Shown here piece after piece: positions 46,019 through 53,820 of a stretch of DNA of 64,000 nucleotides. The first letter of the stretch is position 1. Every line of letters begins with the position of its first letter. The DNA lies in assembly GCA_001942045.1 (NCBI GenBank), contig MSTD01000024.1:25372-89371 (forward strand). Reading direction: 5' to 3'. The stretch comes from Mycolicibacterium porcinum (GTDB lineage Bacteria; Actinomycetota; Actinomycetes; Mycobacteriales; Mycobacteriaceae). Under the pieces are notes generated by a model. It saw only the letters and a list, made by a program, of their open reading frames with translations. It ran no database searches and had not been told where the DNA came from. The position numbers and the translations under genes were made by a program.

Positions 46019-46058
46019 CGTAACCTACGGTAGCGTAGGTTACGGGACCGTAGGTTAC
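46019..46058. promoter_or_regulatory. Palindromic operator plus half-site upstream of the desaturase
   Basis: Arms GTAACCTACG (46020-46029) and CGTAGGTTAC (46034-46043) form a perfect repeat around GTAG; one more base pair extends each side. A third copy, CCGTAGGTTAC, is at 46048-46058. The form is typical of TetR-type lipid regulators; a desaturase regulator such as MadR is a possible binder, by inference only. Confidence 0.75.
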
Positions 46059-46109
46059 TTCTGGGTGAAACGGAAGAAATCAGCGAGGCACCACATCGAC
46101 CGCTGTGGC

Positions 46110-46766
46110 TCAGTGGGTGTCGAGCGCCGCGCCCGCAGCCTTGATCGCCGAACGCTGATCGCCACGCTGGATCGCCCAGAACAACTGCTCGTGAGAGTCG
46201 TGACGCGGATCCTCAGCGCAACCGTCTCTGGCGGCAAGGCCGACCGCATCCTGCAACGTGCCCTCGAAACTCTGGTAGAGCCCGGTCAGCAGACTGTTGT
46301 GCGTGGCCCGGGCCACGCACACATGGAAGGCCACGTCGTGACGAGTGAACGACGCGGGATCCGCGGCAGCGCCGGCGGCCCGACGTGCGTCGAGGTGCCC
46401 ACGTAACGCGATGAGATCTTCCGACGTTCGGTGACTCGCCGCTTCTCGAGCCGCAAGCATGTCGAGAGACCGGAAGACCACACTCTTGTCCCGCTCGGGA
46501 GCCCGGGCAACCGCCTGCCGCATCGCCACCGTGGTCTGGTCGTCAGCGATGACATAGGTGCCGTCCCCCTGGCGGGTCTCGATCAGACCCAGATGAACCA
46601 GTGACCGCAACGCCTCACGAATCGAGGGCCGGCTGACGCCGAGGACTCCACCCAATTCGGATTCAGACGGGATCTTGCTGCCGACAGGCCATGTCCCACT
46701 GCAGATCTCATTACGCAAGCGCTCGACGGCCGAATCGACCAGAGACACCCGGGCTATCCGCTCCAT
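46110..46766 (-). CDS. FadR-type GntR regulator, copy 1
   Basis: 218 aa from ATG 46766. The winged helix (~10-75) contains GTWPVGSKIPSESEL and VSRPSIREALRSL, and ETRQGDGTYV is the wing; an FCD ligand domain follows with HDVAFH (metal ligands) and HEQLFWAI. It is clearly paralogous to the gene at 47003. Candidate operator TCAT-CTG-ATGA lies 33-43 bp upstream. Confidence 0.92.
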   Translation of the reverse strand: MERIARVSLVDSAVERLRNEICSGTWPVGSKIPSESELGGVLGVSRPSIREALRSLVHLGLIETRQGDGTYVIADDQTTVAMRQAVARAPERDKSVVFRSLDMLAAREAASHRTSEDLIALRGHLDARRAAGAAADPASFTRHDVAFHVCVARATHNSLLTGLYQSFEGTLQDAVGLAARDGCAEDPRHDSHEQLFWAIQRGDQRSAIKAAGAALDTH

Positions 46767-46794
46767 TTGCACCTCACCCAAAATAGGCGGTGAG

Positions 46795-46814
46795 CATATC
46801 ATCTGATGAATTTT
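46795..46814. promoter_or_regulatory. FadR-type operator candidate 1
   Basis: CATATCATCTGATGAATTTT with core TCAT-N3-ATGA (46799-46809). 15 of 20 bases match the site at 47717-47736. The rest of the 236-bp gap (to 47002) holds no gene that I can support. Confidence 0.6.
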
Positions 46815-47002
46815 AGCCCTCTCACCAGGGTCTTCCGACGACGGCTCGTGGTCCAAATCGAAGTATTAGAACGTGTTTCAGCGCCGCATTCCCATACCGC
46901 CAGGTCCGGATATCCACGCATCTAGTCGTCTGGCGTTAAGGCAACTGGCAATTCTTGATAGCTCTGATTAGCGGGCGCTGGTGATGTGACGGGGATTGCC
47001 GG

Positions 47003-47689
47003 TCAGTCGTTGACAGACCGACTTTCGTCGTGCGGGTGAGCCTCCAGCAGGCCGCGCGCGGCCACCGTCGCAGCCTCGGCGTCGGCCCGTTCGATTGCCA
47101 GCAGAATCCGCTCGTGCATCTCGTTGCTCGGGTCATCCACTACCACCGGATCATTGAACTGCCGGATCGAATCACGCAGCACGCCTTCGAAACTCTGGTA
47201 CAGGCTGCTCAGCAGGCTGTTTCTCGACACCTGGGCGATCCCGACATGAAACGCCACATCGTGGTCGACGAACGCGTCGATGTCACCGTCCCGGACCGCG
47301 GCGCGACGCCCATCCAGCGCCGCGCGTAGCTCAGCCACGTCATCATCCGTACGGCGTCTCGCGGCTTGCGCCGCGGCAAGCAAATCCAGGGAGTGACGCA
47401 CCGAGGTGACCTCGTCCGAGTCGGCGGCGCGCATGACGTTCTGCAGCACCACCTTGACCTCATCCTTGGCCACGACATAGGTGCCATCGCCCTGCCTGGT
47501 CTCCAGCAGGCCGAGTTGAACGAGCGACCGCACCGCCTCACGAAGAGACGGCCGGCTCACACCGAGCATCTCGATGAGCTTGACCTCGGTGGGTATCTTC
47601 ATGCCGACCGGCCAGGTTCCGTTGTGGATGCGCTGGCGCAGCTGATCGACAACGGCGTCCACCACCGATGATCGAGCTATCTGCTTCAT
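47003..47689 (-). CDS. FadR-type GntR regulator, copy 2
   Basis: 228 aa, same architecture as copy 1: GTWPVGMKIPTEVKL, VSRPSLREAVRSL, ETRQGDGTYV, then FCD with HDVAFH and HERILLAI. Divergent from the amidase gene at 47782; operator candidate 2 lies between them, so control of that gene is plausible. Confidence 0.93.
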   Translation of the reverse strand: MKQIARSSVVDAVVDQLRQRIHNGTWPVGMKIPTEVKLIEMLGVSRPSLREAVRSLVQLGLLETRQGDGTYVVAKDEVKVVLQNVMRAADSDEVTSVRHSLDLLAAAQAARRRTDDDVAELRAALDGRRAAVRDGDIDAFVDHDVAFHVGIAQVSRNSLLSSLYQSFEGVLRDSIRQFNDPVVVDDPSNEMHERILLAIERADAEAATVAARGLLEAHPHDESRSVND

Positions 47690-47716
47690 ACGGTTTCCTT
47701 TTCAGTTTCGAAACAC

Positions 47717-47736
47717 CATATCGTCATACGAATTTG
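47717..47736. promoter_or_regulatory. FadR-type operator candidate 2
   Basis: CATATCGTCATACGAATTTG with core TCGT-N3-ACGA (47721-47731), between regulator copy 2 and the amidase gene. Confidence 0.6.
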
Positions 47737-47781
47737 GTCGCGCACCGAAATCCCGCGCAGCGAACACCTAGGCTCGTTCCA

Positions 47782-48807
47782 ATGTGCACGCGAGTCATCT
47801 GCCCCGAGGCCGGCGGTGCGGTCCTGGTCGGCCGGAACATGGACTTCCACAAGGACCTGATGACCAATCTGTGGAAGCAACCCCGCGGCGTCGAGCGGGA
47901 CGACGCGGTGTCCGGCAAGCTCACGTGGACCTCGAAATACGGCAGCGTCGTTGCCTCCGCCTTCGACATCACCTCCGTCGACGGGCTGAACGAGGCCGGC
48001 CTGGCGGGCCACATCCTGTGGCTGGCCGAATCGACCTACGGCGAACCCGATGCCTCGCGCACCCAACTCGGTCAGGCCATCTGGCTGCAGTACTTCCTGG
48101 ACAACTTCGCCACCGTCGCCGACGCCGTCGCCTGGATCGCCGAGACCGACGTCCAGGTGGTGCAGATGGACGATCCCACCGGCGGCGCCCGGCCCGGCCT
48201 GCACCTGGCCCTCGACGACGCGACCGGCGACTCGGCCATCATCGAGTACGTCGACGGCCGCGCCCGGGTGTACCACTCGCGGGACTACCGGGTGATGACC
48301 AACTCACCGACTTTCGATCAGCAACTCGAGCTGGTGAAGTCGTTCACCGGTCTCGGCGGCGACCTGCCGCTCCCGGGCTCCACCCTGGCCACTGACCGCT
48401 TCGCCCGCGCCAGCTACTACGCAAGCCGGCTGCCCAAGCCGACCAGCCAGGTCGAGGCCATCGCGGGCATGTTCTCGGTGATCCGCAACGCCGCACAGCC
48501 CTTCCGCATCCCCGATCCCGGGAAACCCGATGCCTCGCAGACCATTTGGCAAGTGGTCCTCGATCTGACCAACAAGCGCTACGTCTATGAGTCCACCACC
48601 CGGCCCAACATCGTGTGGGTGGACCTGGCCGATCTCGACTTCTCCGAGGGCAGCCCGCAACTCAAGCTCGACCTAATCGGCGAGCTCGCGGTGCAGGGCG
48701 GCATCGCAGGCAACGTGGCCGACAAATTCGCGGACAAGGGGCCCATGACGTTCCTGTCGGTGAAGATGATGGAAGCGCTGGAGGCCGCCGAGAAACCGAA
48801 GGCCTGA
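47782..48807 (+). CDS. Linear amide C-N hydrolase, choloylglycine-hydrolase family
   Basis: 341 aa Ntn-hydrolase. It starts MCTRVI, placing the nucleophile at Cys2 after Met removal; GRNMDF, GLNEAGLAGHILWL and AIIEYVDG follow as in penicillin V acylase and bile-salt hydrolase. No signal peptide, so cytoplasmic. Substrates may be N-acyl amides, including acyl-homoserine lactones in some homologues. TAGGCT 7 nt before the ATG. Divergent from FadR-type regulator copy 2. Confidence 0.9.
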   Translation: MCTRVICPEAGGAVLVGRNMDFHKDLMTNLWKQPRGVERDDAVSGKLTWTSKYGSVVASAFDITSVDGLNEAGLAGHILWLAESTYGEPDASRTQLGQAIWLQYFLDNFATVADAVAWIAETDVQVVQMDDPTGGARPGLHLALDDATGDSAIIEYVDGRARVYHSRDYRVMTNSPTFDQQLELVKSFTGLGGDLPLPGSTLATDRFARASYYASRLPKPTSQVEAIAGMFSVIRNAAQPFRIPDPGKPDASQTIWQVVLDLTNKRYVYESTTRPNIVWVDLADLDFSEGSPQLKLDLIGELAVQGGIAGNVADKFADKGPMTFLSVKMMEALEAAEKPKA

Positions 48808-48868
48808 GGCCGCGATGATGCGTAATCGACACTCCGACAAGCGGTTACGGTGGGGCGCCACCGCGCCG

Positions 48869-48874
48869 TAGCCT
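48869..48874 (+). promoter_or_regulatory. Leaderless -10 box of the DUF2200 gene
   Basis: TAGCCT, 6 nt before ATG 48881. Confidence 0.45.
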
Positions 48875-48880
48875 CGACAC

Positions 48881-49228
48881 ATGGAGCACCGGATCTTCGG
48901 CACCGCCGTCGCCGCGGTGTACCCGCACTACCTGGCGAAGATGCAGCGCAAGGGCCGCACACAGGCCGAACTCGACGAGGCCATCTGCTGGCTGACCGGC
49001 TTCGATGAGACGACGCTGCGGAACCACCTCGACGACGAGACCACATTCGCGGACTTCTTCGCCGACGCCTCGCTGAACCCGAACGCCCGGCTGATTACCG
49101 GCGTCGTGTGCGGGGTCAAGGTGCAGGAGGTCGAGGATCCGCTGATGCGCAAGATCCGCTACCTGGACAAGCTCGTCGACGAGCTCGCGCGCGGCAAGCC
49201 GATGAACAAGGTGCTGCGCACGGCGTAA
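48881..49228 (+). CDS. DUF2200-family protein
   Basis: 115 aa. Conserved core RIFGTAVAAVYPHYLAKMQRK, CWLTGFDE, FFADAPSLNPN-like segment (FFADASLNPNARLITGVVCG) and MRKIRYLDKLVDELARGKPM. The family is small, cytoplasmic and of unknown function, found across bacteria. Single-gene unit. Confidence 0.9.
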   Translation: MEHRIFGTAVAAVYPHYLAKMQRKGRTQAELDEAICWLTGFDETTLRNHLDDETTFADFFADASLNPNARLITGVVCGVKVQEVEDPLMRKIRYLDKLVDELARGKPMNKVLRTA

Positions 49229-49333
49229 CCGGCTGTCACGGAAGGAGAACCCCCGCCTCGTCGTACCCCGGCACTACCGTCCCTGCGTGGGCATCACCCG
49301 GCACGCCCCAGCACCCGGATCACACCGGCCAGC

Positions 49334-49691
49334 ATGACGCAGTGGATCATGACCTACACCGTGACCGAGCACAGCCGGGAGAAATCCCGGACGGCTCCGA
49401 TCATTGGGGCGGTGGTGGTAGCGACGATCGCCGTCGCTGCGACAGCGGTCAGCATCTACGTCATCCGTGGTGGGAGCGATGACGGCCAGCACGGCTGAGA
49501 CTTCGACAACGGCAACCGTGAGCCCTCCGGTGAGCACGCCCGCGTCATCGGCGCAGGCCTCGCCGCTGCCCGACAACTCATCACCAAAAACAGGCTGCTC
49601 AGGCACCGCCATCGCCCACCACGACCTCGAGCATCCCCATCTGGGCCGGATGCGGGTTTTCGTCATCCCCAGACACCATGACCGACCAAGT
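49334..49691 (+). pseudogene. Probable frameshifted, truncated single-pass membrane protein
   Basis: ATG 49334 opens 54 codons: a short polar N-terminus and one membrane helix (RTAPIIGAVVVATIAVAA and onward), ending at TGA 49498. A second frame from 49479, shifted by one base, gives a Ser/Thr/Pro-rich linker (TASTAETSTTATVSPPVS) and a Cys/His segment (AIAHHDLEHPHLGRM). Joined by one frameshift they make a sensible anchor-linker-domain protein. The end is lost near 49690, where the antisense DUF2185 gene begins. The 54-aa frame could instead be an independent small membrane protein. Confidence 0.4.
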
Positions 49692-50471
49692 TCAGCGTCT
49701 GCTCGTGATCGACCGCACCAGTGCCTGCGCCGATGTCAGGTCGTCGCCGCTGTCGAAGTACACGGCCAGCTGCAGGTGGCCGTGTCTGCTCACCGCGAAG
49801 CCGTAGAGCGCGGGCAGCCGCCTATCCCCGGCCCCTTCGGCGAGGCGGTACGTCAGGTAGTGCACGCCGTTCTCGGACCACTCGGCGTGGTCGAACCCCC
49901 GCGGCGAGACGTGGCCCTTCACCTGTTGCAAGCGCTCGGCGGGGGCGTCGCCCCTTGGGTTGCCCCACGGAGTGAGCATCGCTGTCAGGCCCGGCCGCCA
50001 AAACACGGCACGCGACGAGCCCGCGTCCTGGTCGATGCGAAAGTTCATCGGTTCGGGCACCTTGAGCACCCAGTCCGCGGTGAGTTCGTGGTGCCCGGTC
50101 ACGACGGGGAACTTCGGGGTGAGCGCCGGCGGTGTCGGCTCGTCCGGATCACGCGGCGCGCCCTCGGGGTCTTCGACGAACCCGTTCCCGTGCCGGACGA
50201 ACGCTGAACCGGGCGGTGCCTGGAGGTACGGCAGGATCGCTCGGTCGTAGTTGGCGATCTCGTTGAGCGACAACAGGTTCACGTGGCCGGGGTCGGCCAG
50301 GTACTCCGGGGTCTCGTCCCCGGCGGTGAACACCCAGCCCGAGCCGTCGCGGTACATGTAGCCGACCTGGCTGCCGTCCACCAGGATTCGGTCGGTCGCC
50401 ATGCAGCCGTCCCCCGGAGCGAGGCCCGGCACGATGTCCTCGGCTGGCAGGTAGAACTTCTTGTTCGCCAC
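49692..50471 (-). CDS. DUF2185 (Imm33-like) putative immunity protein
   Basis: 259 aa. Residues ~20-95 are a DUF2185 domain: TDRILVDGSQVGYMYRDG, GWVFTAGDETPEYLADP and EIANYDRAILPYLQAPPGSA. This domain is a known immunity-protein type in polymorphic-toxin loci. The C-terminal ~110 residues are a separate alpha/beta domain (GHHELTADWVLKVPEP, LYGFAVSRHGHLQLAVYF) resembling Mog1/PsbP-like folds. Last gene of the four-gene cassette, 9 bp after the preceding gene. Confidence 0.8.
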   Translation of the reverse strand: MANKKFYLPAEDIVPGLAPGDGCMATDRILVDGSQVGYMYRDGSGWVFTAGDETPEYLADPGHVNLLSLNEIANYDRAILPYLQAPPGSAFVRHGNGFVEDPEGAPRDPDEPTPPALTPKFPVVTGHHELTADWVLKVPEPMNFRIDQDAGSSRAVFWRPGLTAMLTPWGNPRGDAPAERLQQVKGHVSPRGFDHAEWSENGVHYLTYRLAEGAGDRRLPALYGFAVSRHGHLQLAVYFDSGDDLTSAQALVRSITSRR

Positions 50472-50480
50472 CTCTATCCG

Positions 50481-51536
50481 CTAACGATCGTCGGCGTCCG
50501 CGCGCGGGAACACGAGCGCCGGGTCGACCGTACGGACCAGTGCTCGCTGTATCGACCGCAGCAGTGCCAGGGCTTCCGAGTCGGTGAACGGGCTGACCAA
50601 CTCGAACTCCACCCCTGCCCCGAACATGTCGCTGGCCCAGCCGATCTCGGCCAGGAACTGGATACGGGACCAATCCCTCGTCGACAGCTCCGGCTTGTCA
50701 CGGCCGAGCTGGTCCCCGAGCCGAGCGACATCGGCGTCGAAGTCGGCCCTGCCCGCGTAGCCGAGCGCTTCGATAGGCAGCGACCGCCCAGAAGCGATCC
50801 CGCCCCACACCGACAACGCGGTGGCCAGGAACCGCTTCTGCTCCGACGACAACACCGGGCCGGCGGCAGCGTCGCGTCGCAGCTGCTCGCCGTGGTCGGC
50901 GACCGCCGCCGCAACGTCATCCGGCGTGGACCCGATGTGTGCGATGAACGCGTCACTGGTAGCTGTGCTCAGCGCACCGATCCCCGGACCGAGCCGCATC
51001 CGTGGTCCGGCGGCCGCCGCGAAGATCTGCTCGACCACCAGCCCCTGACCGGGTTCGGCCGAGCCCCGAAGGTGCGTGCAGTACTCGACCCACAACGACT
51101 CGTTGCCCATCGTGATGTAACCGCTGGACCGCAGTCCGGACACTCCCGGCAGCTTCGGCAGCACGATCTCGCTAGTCCGGATTCCCTCGGCGTTCCAGTC
51201 CCGAAGACCCTTGTCCGCGTGGGTGACCAGTTGAGCGGGATCCGGCACGCCGGTGAACCGGAACGCGCTCAGCGCCTGCAGTCCCGCCCATCCCGGTCGT
51301 CCCTCGACCGTCGTTCCCACCACTCGCAGCGGCGTCGCGGCGCCGTCAGCGATCGTCAACGTCCGCCACCCGGCAGGTACTGGGGTATCGGTCAGCCACG
51401 ACGCCTCCGCGGGCGGCAACGGAGCCCACCCACGCACCTGCGCCGAGATGAAGTCCAGCAGTGAGGACTCGCCCAGGACACGGCCCCACGGGGACCAGTC
51501 CCCGTGGGGGTCCCCGAACGCGGCGGTCTCACTCAT
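50481..51536 (-). CDS. Two-domain cassette protein, putative adaptor/immunity
   Basis: 351 aa. The N-terminal half (about 50-170) has the strand-helix pattern of LpqN/Mog1-PsbP-like domains: ADKGLRDWNAEGIRTSEIVL, LPGVSGLRSSGYITMGNESL, GSAEPGQGLVVEQIFAA. The C-terminal ~105 residues are all-helical: FLATALSVWGGIASGR, STRDWSRIQFLAEIGWASD, ALALLRSIQRALV, a pattern I associate with immunity-like actinobacterial proteins. No signal peptide. Function not known; position suggests protection from or delivery of the protein encoded just upstream. Confidence 0.7.
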   Translation of the reverse strand: MSETAAFGDPHGDWSPWGRVLGESSLLDFISAQVRGWAPLPPAEASWLTDTPVPAGWRTLTIADGAATPLRVVGTTVEGRPGWAGLQALSAFRFTGVPDPAQLVTHADKGLRDWNAEGIRTSEIVLPKLPGVSGLRSSGYITMGNESLWVEYCTHLRGSAEPGQGLVVEQIFAAAAGPRMRLGPGIGALSTATSDAFIAHIGSTPDDVAAAVADHGEQLRRDAAAGPVLSSEQKRFLATALSVWGGIASGRSLPIEALGYAGRADFDADVARLGDQLGRDKPELSTRDWSRIQFLAEIGWASDMFGAGVEFELVSPFTDSEALALLRSIQRALVRTVDPALVFPRADADDR

Positions 51537-51593
51537 CGCGCATCACCCCGATTCCAGGTTCCAGCATCCGCATCTCCTTCACGACCATCACAA

Positions 51594-52877
51594 TCAGCCC
51601 GGCGACAACAGCAGAAACGCCAGTATCCCGGCAAGCCCCAGGCCGCCCACCGCCGCCGCAGGGGCGCTCACTTGCCCCGGGTTCAGATCCACACCAGGGC
51701 CGGGCATCAGTGGGGTGTTCGGGAGGATGAACGGTCCCAACGGCGACGCCGGCATAGGAGGAGCCGAGGGGTTGGCCAGCCACGGCGGCAGCCCATTCGG
51801 ATCTGCCGGCAACGGCGGCGGTAGTGGGCCGGGGACGTGCGGAGCGGGTGCCGGCACGGGAGCCTCCACCGGGTGCGGCACCGTCGGCGGCAGGTTCGGG
51901 GGCGCGCCGATGATCGGGGCCGCCCCGGCGCCGCCGATCAGCCGCAGGAACTCGTCGAACCCTCCAGTCGGCCGGTAGACGGTGCCCCCGTCCCCGGTCA
52001 GCGGGTCGTGGATAACCAGGATCCCATCCTTGTAGATAGCGGTCGATGATCGCCCCGGGATCTGACCCACGTGCAGCGACGGATCGGATTGCGGGTTACC
52101 GGTAAGCATGTCGTGCACCAGCTTGGCCAGCTGGTCTTGCGTCATCCCCTTGAAGTCGCTGATGTGCTTCTGCCAGGCGTGGCCGTAGGCGATGCGCTGT
52201 GCGTCTTCCATGACGGGGTCGTTGCTCCACCCGCCGGGTGGCTGGGGCAGACCCGGATCAGATGGTGGTGGATCGAGCTTGAAGTGGTGGTCCACTAGCT
52301 GCACGTCATTCGATTCGGCGCCGTGGTCGCCCTCGCCCTCGAACCGGATCCCTTCCAAGTCAGCGGCTTTCGCCTGCAGGCGGTCGCCGACGAGTTTGTC
52401 GGCCTGCGTGAGCTGCTCCACGGCCCAACGGATGTCCTCGGCATGCTCGGCTGCCGCACGGTTCCGCTCGACAATCGTGGTGATGTCGTAGCGGCGACCG
52501 TCGGTCACCGAGAGGTCGTCGGCGACGGTGAACCCGTCGTTCTCGGCGGCGGTGATCGCCTCCACGGCCTTGTCCCGGGCAGCCTTGATGTCGTGGGCGC
52601 CATTCTCGGCGAGAGTGGCGGCCTCGCGCAGCACGCCGCCCTGCTGGCCGACCACCGCGACGTCCGCGGTCACCCGGTCCAGCGCGGCGTCCTTCGCCTT
52701 GCCCTCCCAGGTCGTGCCGCCCGGCGAGTCGATGTTCTGGCGGTGCTGATCGAAGGCGCCCTCGCTGGCGGTGGCCGCCGTGCGCCACGAGGCCGCTGCG
52801 GTGTCCAGGTAGGAGGCGTCCCAGTTCTCGACCTCCGACTTCGTGGGCAGCGGAGCCGGCGCAGCCGCTGGGCTCAC
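51594..52877 (-). CDS. WxG-type ESX-associated protein with possible toxin-like core and C-terminal membrane segment
   Basis: 427 aa. Residues ~20-175 are helical with a W57-E-G59 turn, the WxG hairpin of type VII substrates. Residues ~222-315 form a compact domain with conserved-looking polar residues: AYGHAWQKHISDF (230-242), GRSSTAIYKDGILVIHDP (275-292) and GGTVYRP. I infer a nuclease- or other toxin-like function, unproven. Residues ~322-400 are Pro-rich, and a final hydrophobic helix (405-425) could insert in a membrane. GTG 52877 overlaps the EspC-like gene by 4 bp. Confidence 0.75.
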   Translation of the reverse strand: MSPAAAPAPLPTKSEVENWDASYLDTAAASWRTAATASEGAFDQHRQNIDSPGGTTWEGKAKDAALDRVTADVAVVGQQGGVLREAATLAENGAHDIKAARDKAVEAITAAENDGFTVADDLSVTDGRRYDITTIVERNRAAAEHAEDIRWAVEQLTQADKLVGDRLQAKAADLEGIRFEGEGDHGAESNDVQLVDHHFKLDPPPSDPGLPQPPGGWSNDPVMEDAQRIAYGHAWQKHISDFKGMTQDQLAKLVHDMLTGNPQSDPSLHVGQIPGRSSTAIYKDGILVIHDPLTGDGGTVYRPTGGFDEFLRLIGGAGAAPIIGAPPNLPPTVPHPVEAPVPAPAPHVPGPLPPPLPADPNGLPPWLANPSAPPMPASPLGPFILPNTPLMPGPGVDLNPGQVSAPAAAVGGLGLAGILAFLLLSPG

Positions 52878-53152
52878 ACGGACACCGTGGTGATGGTGCC
52901 GGCCGCGTCTCCATCCGTCGTGTCGTACCGGGCGCTGCTCACCGAAAGGTCGCCGGCCTGGCCGGTCATCCGCGCCGACTGGCGACCCTGCACCGAGGTG
53001 AGCGCGGCGTTCATCGCGGCTACACCGGCAGCGCTGGGGTGGGTGGCGTTCGGGTTGCTGGATGCGGTGCTGATCAGCCCCGCCGCGACAGCGTCGCTAC
53101 TGGCCGCCGCGATCCGCAGACCGGCCGCGTCGACTTCCAACCCGTTTGCCAT
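52874..53152 (-). CDS. EspC-like small ESX secretion-associated protein
   Basis: 92 aa. MANGLEVDAAGLRIAAASSD at the start and a second helix around AAMNAALTSVQGRQSARM, then SSARYDTTDGDAAG, the helix-turn-helix pattern of the DUF2580/EspC family that pairs with larger ESX substrates. There is no strict WxG; the family often lacks it. A GGGGGA ribosome-binding sequence precedes ATG 53152. First gene of the cassette and translationally coupled to the next. Confidence 0.8.
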   Translation of the reverse strand: MANGLEVDAAGLRIAAASSDAVAAGLISTASSNPNATHPSAAGVAAMNAALTSVQGRQSARMTGQAGDLSVSSARYDTTDGDAAGTITTVSV

Positions 53153-53238
53153 CGCCAATCCCCCAACCGGCCAACACCCTGGTCGTGAGCCTATCTCAGG
53201 ATTTGCAGCCACAACGACACGAGATTGTTTGAGCGGAC

Positions 53239-53382
53239 GTGGGCGAGAGAGGTCGAAACCTCCAGCACCCTAGGTTCGTCCGCAGCTTCGATCCGAACGC
53301 CGCGGAGTTGGATGTTGTGGCGCCGCGTCTGATCGTCGACCTCGTGACGGAGGCCAATCTCAGTGACGATGACGCCGTGTAG
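53239..53382 (+). CDS. Doubtful 47-aa ORF in a 562-bp gene-poor stretch
   Basis: Between the cassette promoter and tRNA-Ser(TGA), 53153-53714, no normal gene is visible. One short frame from GTG 53239 ends in an acidic C-terminus-like sequence (RLIVDLVTEANLSDDDAV) and may be a small gene or the 3' remnant of a lost one. The rest (53383-53714) has only high-GC shadow frames. Confidence 0.25.
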   Translation: MGERGRNLQHPRFVRSFDPNAAELDVVAPRLIVDLVTEANLSDDDAV

Positions 53383-53714
53383 CGCGGATCAACTACTTGT
53401 ACACGGATTGCGAGTCGACCTTGAGCCATCGGTCCGCGCGGGCAACGCTGAGGAGGAAGGGCAGCGTCGTCTGACGGGCAGCCTTCCGTTGATTCACGCC
53501 TCGCAGCGCACGCCGCGCTTGCCCTCGACGCGGGTGATGAAGGAAGGGAGCCGTGCCACGTGTGAAATCCCATCGCGAGAACCAGTAATGGCCCAGTGGG
53601 TGGGGACGACACGCCGCCACAGCTCGGGATCATTCCCCGAGCGAAAGTGGCAAACTGTGGCAGGTTTCGAAGGTGGCCCGCGTCTGGTTTGACGCCGAAA
53701 CCACCCCTGAACAG

Positions 53715-53801
53715 CGGTGGCGGAGGGATTTGAACCCCCGGACGGTGTTAGCCGTCTCTCGCTTTCAAGGCGAGTGCATTAGGCCGCTCTGCCACGCCAC
53801 C
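53715..53801 (-). tRNA. tRNA-Ser(TGA)
   Basis: 87 nt class II tRNA. Acceptor GGTGGCG/CGCCACC with discriminator G, anticodon loop CTTGAAA (anticodon TGA), T-loop GGTTCAAATCC. Third tRNA-Ser in the window; CCA not encoded. Confidence 0.97.
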
Positions 53802-53820
53802 GCCGACAAGAGTACGGGCT

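Noticed and set aside
44674..46023. 449-codon plus-strand frame opposite the cutinase and desaturase genes
   Set aside because: Arg/His/Pro-rich shadow; the antisense desaturase has complete di-iron motifs.
53715..53801. tRNA-Ser(TGA) as a proven integration site
   Set aside because: No integrase and no duplicated tRNA 3' end was recognised within the window; kept only as a hypothesis.
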